Source: Streptacidiphilus sp. P02-A3a
Lineage (GTDB): Bacteria > Actinomycetota > Actinomycetes > Streptomycetales > Streptomycetaceae
DNA: 64,000 bases
Assembly: GCF_014084105.1 (NCBI RefSeq)
Contig: NZ_CP048289.1
Coordinates: 6,209,922 to 6,273,921, forward strand
Direction: 5' to 3'
The position numbers were made by a program, and so were the translations under genes. The notes below the pieces were generated by a model. The model had not been told where the DNA came from. It made no database searches and saw only the letters and a list, made by a program, of their open reading frames with translations. Of this stretch, positions 57,246 to 64,000 are shown piece after piece (within the stretch, counting starts at the first letter, position 1; the number at the start of each line of letters is the position of its first letter).

Positions 57246-60200
57246 TTACTCCTTTCCCTCAGTGGCCTCGGCCAGCAGGCGTTCGATCTCCGCCGCGCCG
57301 AGTCCGGCCAGTTCCGAGGCGAGCGCCCCGATCTCGTCGTGTGTGTCGCCGTCCGGCGCCGTGCCGTCCGCCGGGGCCCGGCCCGCGCGGGCATCCAGGC
57401 GGGCCTGGACCAGGGCGGCCAGCACCCGGGGGGTGGGCTCGCCGAGGATGTCCGCGAGCGCGACCTCGGCGCTGAACTGGCTGCGTACCGTCGACAGCAG
57501 CCGGACGATCAGCAGCGAGTCGCCGCCGTACTCGAAGATGTCCGCGTCGGCGGGCATCTCGGCGCTGCCCAGGGCCTCGCGCACCAGCGCCAGTACCTGC
57601 CCGGCCAGGTCGTCCAGTTCCTCGCTGCCGGCGCCCCCGGCGACAGCGGCGGTCCCCGGGTCGGTGCCGGGGGCCGGGTCCGGCCGCACCCACTGGTCCA
57701 GCCGGTACGCCATGTCCCAGGTGGAGACCGCGACATGGGAGACGTCGCGGAGGCTGAGCAGCCGCCGGATCGCCTCCAGGCCCTCCTCCGGCTGGATCGC
57801 CTTGTCGTCCATGCCCCGGCCGATCGCGGACAGCGCCCGCTTCTCGTCCTGGTGGTGCTGCCAGACGTCCCAGGCCGCGCTTATCCACACGGTGCGGTCA
57901 AGGCCCCGGTTGGCCCGTTCGGCGGCGGCGTCCATGAAGTGGTTGGCCGCGCCGTAGCCCAGCAGCCGCAGCCCGCCGAGCACCCCCGCGAGCGAGGAGA
58001 GCAGCAGGACGAAGTCGACCTGGCGGTCCGCCAGCACCCGCTCCAGTGCCATCTGGCCGTGCGCCTTGGAGACGAAGTGCCACTGGCACTGCTCGACGGA
58101 GGCGGCGGTGACCGCGCGGTCCCACTGCTCGCTGGGCAGTCCGGCGGCGTGGACCACGCCGTTCAGCTCGCCGAAGTGCCGCTCCACCCGCGCCACCGCG
58201 ACGCCCAGCCCGTCCGGGTCCGACACGTCCGCGTGGACCAGCAGCGGCTCCGCCCCGGCCTGTTCCAGCGCGCGCAGCCGCTGGATCCGCAGCACCGTCT
58301 CGTCGGTGGCCTCGCGCTGCTCGACCAGCGCGTCCCAGCTGTCGCGCGGCGGCAGCGGATCGCGGGTGAGCAGGGCCAGTCGGGCGCCGCTCGCGCGGTG
58401 CAGCCAGCCGGCGACGGTGCTGCCGATCTCGCCGAGCCCGCCGGTGATCAGGTACACCCCGCCGTCGCGCAGCCGACTGGTGGCCGGGGCGGACCAGTCC
58501 GCGCGCACCGGCGCCAGGTCGGTGATCCAGCGGGTGGTGCCGCGTACGGCGGTGGCGACCTCGCCGCGGCGGGTGCGCCGCAGTTCCTCGGCGAGCAGCC
58601 GCAGCGAGCGGTCGTCCGGCGCGGCCGGCAGGTCGAACTGCCGGGAGGTGATGTTGCCGTGCTCCTGGCCGACGACCTTGGCCGCGACCGCGAGGGTGAC
58701 CAGCTCGGCCAGCGGCTCCGGCTCGCCGGGGCCGACCGCGTAGGCCCCGGCGCTGACCAGGTCCAGCCGCAGCGGCTCCACCACACCGTGCTTGCTGAGC
58801 GCCTTGACCAGGGCGATCACGCTGTACAGGCCGTGCTCCTGGGCCCGCTCGAAGCGCCGCGCGCCGCGCTCGGGCGGCAGCGGGGCGGTGGACCAGGCGT
58901 GCAGCAGCCGCTGCGGCAGCCTGCCCTCGGCGACCAGGTCCCCGATCAGCTGGACGTGGTCCTCCTCGGAGCCGGGGCGCACCGTCCACCGGTCCGGGCC
59001 CTGGCGCAGGTACGCCGCGCCCGGGGTGACCGTCAGCACCTCCCCGGCGCAGGCGAACCCGGCCAGCCGCTCGGCCACCCCGGCCGGGTCGGCGAACAGC
59101 AGCACCGGCTCGGTGTCCGGCTCACCGGGAAGGTCGGTGCTGCCGACCGCCGGACGCCACACCGGCACGGTGAACCAGTCGTCCAGCGGCAGCTTGCCCA
59201 CCGCCGGGGCCCGGCCGCCGCCGGTGCTCGCCAGTGTGGTCGAGCCGGGCTCGACCCAGTAGCGGACGCCCTCGAACGGGTAGGTGGGCAGCGGTACCCG
59301 GCGCCGTCCGCGTCCGGCGTAGTAGGCCGCCCAGTCGACCGGCAGCCCGGCCGCCCACAGCTGGCCGAGCGCGGCGGTGACCGCGGTGAGGTCGGCCTCG
59401 CTGTCCCGGCCGCGCGCGGCCGAGGCGACCACCGGTACGCCGGTCTCCCGGTCGGGGTGCCGCCGGGCGAAGGCGGACAGGGTCTGGCCGGGCCCGGTCT
59501 CCAGGAAGACGTGGCCGCCGACGGCCAGCACCGTGGCCAGGCTGTCGGCGAAGCGGACGGTGTCCCGCAGGTGGCCGCCCCAGTAGCCGGGGTCGGTCGC
59601 CTCGTCGTCGCGCAGCCAGGTGCCGGTCCGGTTGGACAGGATCGGGATCTGCGGGCGGCGCAGCTCGACCCCGCGCAGCAGCTCGGTCAGCGGCCCGACG
59701 GCGGGTTCCATCATCACCGAGTGGAAGGCGTGCGAGGTGGTGACCCTGCGGTGGGCGACCCCGTCGGCCGTCAGCGCGTCGGTCAGCTCGCGGACCGCCT
59801 GCCGGGTGCCCGCGACGGTGCACACGGCGGGCTCGTTGACGGCGGCGATCTCCACCGGCTCGGCCAGGGCGGCGAGGTAGGGCGCCAGTTCCTCGGGCGA
59901 GAGCATCACCGCCGCCATCACCCCGCCCGGCAGCTCCTCCACCAGCCGCCCGCGTTCGGCGACCACCCGCAGCGCGTCCGGCAGGGTGAACACCCCCGCC
60001 AGCGCGGCGGCGACGTACTCGCCGATGCTGTGCCCGAGCAGCGCGGCCGGGCGCACGCCCCAGGCCGCCCACTGCCGGGCGAGCGCGTACTCCACCGCGA
60101 ACAGCGCCGGCTGGGCGATCCCGGTCCGGTTCACGTCGGTCGGCGCGCCGGGGTGGTCCTGGTGCGGCGCCGGGTGCAGCGCCTGGCGCAGGTCCAGGCC

Positions 60201-62003
60201 GAGGAGCGGCCGCAGCAGTTCGGCGCACTCGTCGAAGACCTGCCGGAACACCGGGAGGTGCCGGTACCAGCCGTGGCCCATCCCCGGGTGCTGCGCGCCC
60301 TGTCCGGGCAGCAGGAACACCACCGGGCGGTCGCTCGGCTGGCCGGAGTCCTGCCGGACGAACCGGGGATCGGCGGTGCGCAGCGCCCGGACGGCCGTGG
60401 CCCGGTCCGGGGCGGTGACCACGGCCCGGTAGTTGAAGGTGCGGCGGGCGACGGCGAGGGTGTGCGCGGCGTCCTCGAACCCGAAGTCGCCGTCACCCGC
60501 GCCGCCGTCACCCGCGTCGCCGTCACCCGCGTCGCCGTCACCCGCCGTCCCGGCTTCGAGCCAGTCGGCCAGGGCCGCCCGGGCGGTCTCCAGCGCGGCC
60601 GGGGACTTGGCCGACACCGGCAGCAGCAGCACCGGCGCGGCGGGCGGCAGCGGTCGGTCCGCCGGGTCGGCCGGTGGTGCCTCCTCCAGCACCACGTGCG
60701 CGGTGGTGCCGCCCATCCCGGTCGAGGTCACCGCGCAGCGCAGCGGCCCCGGACCGGCCGTCCACGGCTCGGCCGCGACGCCGACCCGGAACCGGCCGCC
60801 CTCGGCCCGGCACTCCGGGTTCCACTCGGTGAAGTGCGCGGTCGGCACCAGCGTCCGGTGGTGCAGCATCAGCACGCACTTGATGAACCCGGCGATCCCG
60901 GCGGCGGTGCTCAGGTGGCCGATGCTGCCCTTCACCGAGCCGATGGTGAGCGGCCGCTCCGCGGTGTCGCCGTAGGCCCGCGCGACGGCGGACAGCTCGA
61001 TCGGGTCGCCGAGCCTGGTGCCGGTCCCGTGCGCCTCCAGGTAGCTGACGCTCGCGGGTTCGACGTCCGCCACCGCCAGCGCCTCGGCCAGCACCGCCGC
61101 CTGTCCGGCGGCGCCCGGCGCGGTGTAACCGGCCCGGTCCGCCCCGTCGTTGCCGACGGCCGACCCGCGGACCACGGCCCAGACCGTGTCCCCGTCGGCG
61201 ATCGCGTCGGCGAGCCGCTTCAGCACCACCACGCCGACGCCGTTGCCGAACACCGTGCCGTCCGCCCCGGCGTCGAACGGCCGGACCGTGCCGGAGGCCG
61301 AGCTGATGCCGTCGGGCTCGTGCAGGTAGCCGCTCTGCTGCGGGAAGCGCAGCGCCACGCCCCCGGCCAGGGCCACGTCGCACTCCGCCGACAGCAGGCT
61401 CTGCACCGCCAGGTGCACCGCGACCAGCGAGGTCGAACAGGCGGTCTGCACCGAGATGCTGGGACCGGTCAGGTTCAGGTGGTACGAGACCCGGGTGGCC
61501 AGGTGGCTCGGGTCGTTGCCCATCAGCGTGGCGGGGTCCTGCCGCATCCGGGACAGCGAGCCGTTGAAGCCCTCGGCCCCGGTCAGCACGTTGTTCAGCA
61601 GGTAGGTGCTGGTCAGCGAGCCCGCGAAGACGCCGATCCGGCCCTGGTACCGCTCCGAGTCGTGGCCGCTGTGCTCCAGCGCGGACCAGGAGGACTGGAG
61701 GAACAGCCGCAGCTGCGGGTCCATCCGCGCCGCCTCGCGGGCGCTGAGGTAGAAGAACGAGGCGTCGAACAGGTCCGCGTCCTCGACCACGGCCGCGCGC
61801 CGGACGTAGCGGGGGTCGGCCGCCTCCGCCTCGGTCACGCCCGAGGCCCGCAGCTGCTCCTCCCCCAGGTCGCTCAGGCCGTCCGCGCCTGCCAGCAGGT
61901 TCCGCCAGAACTCGGTGTGGCTGCGGGCCCCCGGCAGTCGGCAGTCCAGGCCGACGACGGCGATCCGGCCGTCCGGCTCACTCGCGTAGGAACGGTCAGT
62001 CAC
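57246..62003 (-). CDS. Type I PKS module, KS-AT-KR-ACP
   Basis: A 1585-residue single extension module. KS (10-430) has C189 in TACSTS, H325 in EAHGTGT and H363 in GSIGHL, a complete triad. AT (about 555-860) has S659 in GHSIGEY and HAFH at 758-761, the malonyl-CoA signature. KR (about 940-1370) has TGGLGEIG (1187-1194), K1313, S near 1336 and Y1350 in LGYGAANHF. ACP (about 1465-1540) has S1496 in YGGDSLL. No DH, ER or TE is seen, so it should add a beta-hydroxy C2 unit. The KS-AT linker holds a GDGDA-type repeat (about 487-506). The GTG at 62003 overlaps the A-PCP gene by 8 bp. Confidence 0.95.
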   Translation of the reverse strand: MTDRSYASEPDGRIAVVGLDCRLPGARSHTEFWRNLLAGADGLSDLGEEQLRASGVTEAEAADPRYVRRAAVVEDADLFDASFFYLSAREAARMDPQLRLFLQSSWSALEHSGHDSERYQGRIGVFAGSLTSTYLLNNVLTGAEGFNGSLSRMRQDPATLMGNDPSHLATRVSYHLNLTGPSISVQTACSTSLVAVHLAVQSLLSAECDVALAGGVALRFPQQSGYLHEPDGISSASGTVRPFDAGADGTVFGNGVGVVVLKRLADAIADGDTVWAVVRGSAVGNDGADRAGYTAPGAAGQAAVLAEALAVADVEPASVSYLEAHGTGTRLGDPIELSAVARAYGDTAERPLTIGSVKGSIGHLSTAAGIAGFIKCVLMLHHRTLVPTAHFTEWNPECRAEGGRFRVGVAAEPWTAGPGPLRCAVTSTGMGGTTAHVVLEEAPPADPADRPLPPAAPVLLLPVSAKSPAALETARAALADWLEAGTAGDGDAGDGDAGDGGAGDGDFGFEDAAHTLAVARRTFNYRAVVTAPDRATAVRALRTADPRFVRQDSGQPSDRPVVFLLPGQGAQHPGMGHGWYRHLPVFRQVFDECAELLRPLLGLDLRQALHPAPHQDHPGAPTDVNRTGIAQPALFAVEYALARQWAAWGVRPAALLGHSIGEYVAAALAGVFTLPDALRVVAERGRLVEELPGGVMAAVMLSPEELAPYLAALAEPVEIAAVNEPAVCTVAGTRQAVRELTDALTADGVAHRRVTTSHAFHSVMMEPAVGPLTELLRGVELRRPQIPILSNRTGTWLRDDEATDPGYWGGHLRDTVRFADSLATVLAVGGHVFLETGPGQTLSAFARRHPDRETGVPVVASAARGRDSEADLTAVTAALGQLWAAGLPVDWAAYYAGRGRRRVPLPTYPFEGVRYWVEPGSTTLASTGGGRAPAVGKLPLDDWFTVPVWRPAVGSTDLPGEPDTEPVLLFADPAGVAERLAGFACAGEVLTVTPGAAYLRQGPDRWTVRPGSEEDHVQLIGDLVAEGRLPQRLLHAWSTAPLPPERGARRFERAQEHGLYSVIALVKALSKHGVVEPLRLDLVSAGAYAVGPGEPEPLAELVTLAVAAKVVGQEHGNITSRQFDLPAAPDDRSLRLLAEELRRTRRGEVATAVRGTTRWITDLAPVRADWSAPATSRLRDGGVYLITGGLGEIGSTVAGWLHRASGARLALLTRDPLPPRDSWDALVEQREATDETVLRIQRLRALEQAGAEPLLVHADVSDPDGLGVAVARVERHFGELNGVVHAAGLPSEQWDRAVTAASVEQCQWHFVSKAHGQMALERVLADRQVDFVLLLSSLAGVLGGLRLLGYGAANHFMDAAAERANRGLDRTVWISAAWDVWQHHQDEKRALSAIGRGMDDKAIQPEEGLEAIRRLLSLRDVSHVAVSTWDMAYRLDQWVRPDPAPGTDPGTAAVAGGAGSEELDDLAGQVLALVREALGSAEMPADADIFEYGGDSLLIVRLLSTVRSQFSAEVALADILGEPTPRVLAALVQARLDARAGRAPADGTAPDGDTHDEIGALASELAGLGAAEIERLLAEATEGKE
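60491..60545. repeat. 15-bp tandem repeat in the PKS linker
   Basis: CGTCACCCGCGYCGC repeated three and a half times, coding for the Gly-Asp-Ala linker between KS and AT. Length variation by slippage would stay in frame. Confidence 0.8.
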
Positions 62004-63906
62004 GGGTGCCTCCTGGGGCGGGGTTCGGTTCTCCGCCGGAGACCGGCAGCGGGGACGTGGAAGGGGTGCGGGTACGGCTACGGGCGCGCGCGGCCAGCCG
62101 CCGGGCGCCGCGCGCGGCGCCGCCGTCCGGGGCCTCGGCGGCGGCGGTCGGCGCGACCAGCCGGGCCAGCGCGCGGACGGTCGGCGCCCGGTACAGGTCG
62201 ACCATCAGCAGCCGGGGGGCGACCGAGCGGGTGAGCCGTTCGTGCAGCGCGGCCATCCGCAGCGAGGTGCCGCCCAGGTCGAAGAAGTTCTCGTCCAGGC
62301 CGACCGCGGACCGGCCCAGGACCTCGCGCCAGGCCTCGGCGACGGCGCGCTCCAGCGGGTTGCCCGCGGTCGCGGGCGCGTCGGTGACGGCCGCCGTCAG
62401 CGGGTCGGGCAGCGCCGCGCGGTCGATCTTGTGGTTGACGGTGAGCGGCAGCGCGTCCAGGAGCACGAACGCGGTCGGTACCGCGTGGTCCGGCAGCACC
62501 CGGCGCAGCGCCGCGCGCAGCGCGCCGGGCCGGGGCCCGGCCCCCGGCGCCGGGACCAGGTGGGCGGCCAGCTGCCGTTCGCCCCGCCGGTCGGTGAACG
62601 GCATCACCACCGCCTCGTCCACCTGCGGCAGGCCCTTGAGCACGCTCTCCACCTCGCCCGGCTCCACCCGGATCCCGGAGACCTTGACCTGGAAGTCGCG
62701 GCGGCCGACCAGCAGCAGCGTCCCGTCCTCCAGCCGCCGGGCCAGGTCGCCGGTGCGGTGCACGCCCGGGACCGGGCCGGTGCCGGGGGCGAGGTAGCGG
62801 CTGTGGACGACGAGTTCGCCCTCGCCGGGCCCGTCGACCGGCTGCCCGTCCGGGCCCTCCAGCAGCACCGTGGTCTCCGGCACCGGGAAGCCGAGCGGCA
62901 GCACCCCGGTCGGCGGCCGGTAGTCCCGGTCGGCGACCCGGAGCAGCACGCAGGAGCACTCGGTGGAGCCGTAGGCCCCGGCGACCCGGCAGTGCCCGGC
63001 GAAGGCCCGCCGGTAGCTGTCGAGGTCGGCGCGGTGCAGCGGGTCGCCGCCCAGGGCGAGCATGCGCACGGCCGGGAGCCCGGTGCCGCGCGCGTCCATG
63101 GCCCGGACCAGCGCCCGGTACACCGGCAGCGTGGAGTGGTAGACGCTCAGCCGCTCGGCGGCCATCCAGTCGAGCAGCCCGGCGATGCCGAGCGCCTTGA
63201 GGTCGACCGGGTACAGCGCCGCGCCGTTCAGCAGCGCGGAGAAGGTGTCCTGGACGGCCGAGTCCCAGCTGTAGGCGGACTGCAGGGCGACCCGGTCCAG
63301 TGGCCCGATGCCGAGGCCGTCGGTCCAGGCGCGGGTGTGGTGCAGCACGTTGCGGTGGGTCTGCGCGACCGGCTTGGGCCGCCCGGTGGAGCCGGAGGTG
63401 TACAGCACGTACGCCTCGCCGTCGGGCACGGCGGCGGTGCCCGCGGCGGGCTCGGCCAGGAGCAGGTCCTGGTAGGCCAGCACCGGCCGGTCCGGCGCCA
63501 ACCGCCGGGCCTGGCCGGTGTTCGCGGCGTCGGTGACGACGGCGGCGACCCCGGCGTCGGCGGCCATGAACGCGAGCCGGTCCAGCGGGTAGGCGGCGTC
63601 CAGCGGGACGTAGCAGAGCCCGGCGCGGAGCGTCCCGAGCAGCGCCGCGACCATCTCCGCGCCGTGCGCGAAGAGCAGGCCCACCCGGTGCCCGGGCCGC
63701 AGCCCGGCTCCGGCCAGCGCGGACGCGATCCGCGCCGACAGCTCGGCCGTCTCCCGGTAGGTCCACCGGGTGGCGGGGGTGACCACGGCCTCCCGGTCGG
63801 CGTGCGCGGCGGCCCGGTCGAGGAAGCGGTGCACCAGCGTGCCCGCCGCGTCGGCCTCGGGGAAGGGGCGGTGACCGGTGGTCGGCTGCCCCGTCGGTGC
63901 GGTCAC
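61996..63906 (-). CDS. NRPS adenylation-PCP initiation module
   Basis: A 636-residue protein. The A domain has core A3 LYTSGSTGRPK (168-178), an A4 region with Asp D215 in AYSWDSAVQD (the Asp that binds an alpha-amino group), A5 YGSTECS, A7 HRTGDL, A8 GRRDFQVKVSGIRVEPGEVE and K493 in NHKIDR. A PCP follows with S548 in FFDLGGTSLR, then a basic Pro/Ser-rich tail. No condensation domain precedes it, so it likely loads the starter amino acid for the PKS encoded next. The substrate is not predictable here because the pocket is unusual. The GTG at 63906 overlaps the upstream gene's stop. Confidence 0.93.
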   Translation of the reverse strand: MTAPTGQPTTGHRPFPEADAAGTLVHRFLDRAAAHADREAVVTPATRWTYRETAELSARIASALAGAGLRPGHRVGLLFAHGAEMVAALLGTLRAGLCYVPLDAAYPLDRLAFMAADAGVAAVVTDAANTGQARRLAPDRPVLAYQDLLLAEPAAGTAAVPDGEAYVLYTSGSTGRPKPVAQTHRNVLHHTRAWTDGLGIGPLDRVALQSAYSWDSAVQDTFSALLNGAALYPVDLKALGIAGLLDWMAAERLSVYHSTLPVYRALVRAMDARGTGLPAVRMLALGGDPLHRADLDSYRRAFAGHCRVAGAYGSTECSCVLLRVADRDYRPPTGVLPLGFPVPETTVLLEGPDGQPVDGPGEGELVVHSRYLAPGTGPVPGVHRTGDLARRLEDGTLLLVGRRDFQVKVSGIRVEPGEVESVLKGLPQVDEAVVMPFTDRRGERQLAAHLVPAPGAGPRPGALRAALRRVLPDHAVPTAFVLLDALPLTVNHKIDRAALPDPLTAAVTDAPATAGNPLERAVAEAWREVLGRSAVGLDENFFDLGGTSLRMAALHERLTRSVAPRLLMVDLYRAPTVRALARLVAPTAAAEAPDGGAARGARRLAARARSRTRTPSTSPLPVSGGEPNPAPGGTRD

Positions 63907-64000
63907 GGCGCGGTGCTCCCTTCGGTGGTGTGGTAGCGGAACAGCGCGGCCGGGTGGGCCGGCCGCCGCCGCAACTCCTGGTAGGCCTCGGCGGCCCGGT
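63903..64000 (-). CDS. 3' end of an upstream gene (partial)
   Basis: Only the last 31 codons are visible, ending LRRRPAHPAALFRYHTTEG and a few further residues, TGA at 63905-63903. The stop overlaps the start of the A-PCP gene (GTGA), so it belongs to the same operon. Too short to name. Confidence 0.6.
   Translation of the reverse strand, partial: RAAEAYQELRRRPAHPAALFRYHTTEGSTAP

Noticed and set aside
57009-62234. 1741-codon open frame on the plus strand
   Set aside because: It is antisense to the PKS gene, is a product of high GC3 in the real frame, and has Gln/Arg/Gly-rich low-complexity translation with no domain.

Overview
The window is high-GC actinomycete DNA, most likely from a Streptomycetaceae genome (Streptomyces, Kitasatospora or Streptacidiphilus type). 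The signs are GTG and TTG starts, GTGA/ATGA overlapping stop-starts, AfsR-type regulators, many secreted glycoside hydrolases, a rifampicin monooxygenase with its promoter element, and two natural-product loci. No rRNA, tRNA, CRISPR array, insertion sequence or phage gene was seen. Protein families were recognised from motifs and remembered sequence, not from a search.

1-7065 (minus): a tightly coupled operon for a cyclitol-type product. It holds a sugar-phosphate cyclase of the sedoheptulose-7-phosphate/valiolone type, a cupin, a class III aminotransferase, an ABC-2 exporter (ATPase plus two permeases) and a maltokinase-like phosphotransferase that runs off the left edge. It is divergent from starch enzymes: an intracellular alpha-glucosidase (7294-8961) and a secreted alpha-amylase with three starch-binding domains (9333-11888). 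A secreted pullulanase lies at 20140-23505. All three starch genes carry a similar 30-bp upstream site. The layout recalls acarbose-type loci, where a pseudo-sugar inhibitor is made beside amylases.

12-25 kb: a Gre-factor remnant, a quinone oxidoreductase, a K+ channel with an atypical filter, a secreted GH27 alpha-galactosidase, a TetR / amino-acid permease / nitrilase-family amidase unit, the pullulanase, and a membrane-anchored ricin-type lectin protein.

25.7-33.5 kb: a regulatory island. A SARP-NB-ARC-TPR regulator of the AfsR type faces a 20-residue cysteine-rich micropeptide gene whose promoter carries SARP-like direct repeats. Next come a conserved glycosyltransferase-fold-like gene with a small partner, and a second NB-ARC-TPR protein without a SARP domain.

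33.5-46.3 kb: hemicellulose use. A secreted GH-A-clan hydrolase with CBM2 is followed by a CE7 esterase, a GH5-like enzyme, a LacI regulator with matching operators, and a complete peptide/oligosaccharide-type ABC importer. The importer operon ends in a frameshifted fragment that looks like a GH36 alpha-galactosidase, which suggests galactoside-decorated (galactomannan-like) substrates.

46.3-50.5 kb: rifampicin monooxygenase (rox) with a near-perfect rifamycin-associated element, a small unknown gene, a TetR/cupin divergent pair and an alpha/beta hydrolase.

50.5-64 kb (minus): a single translationally coupled NRPS-PKS operon continuing past the right edge. In order of transcription it holds A-PCP, KS-AT-KR-ACP, a luciferase-like monooxygenase, a free condensation domain, a KAS III-like protein, a PaiB-like protein, a free carrier protein, a methyltransferase, a flavin reductase and a PIG-L-family deacetylase. 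Two of its enzymes lack a canonical catalytic histidine, so the chemistry may be unusual.
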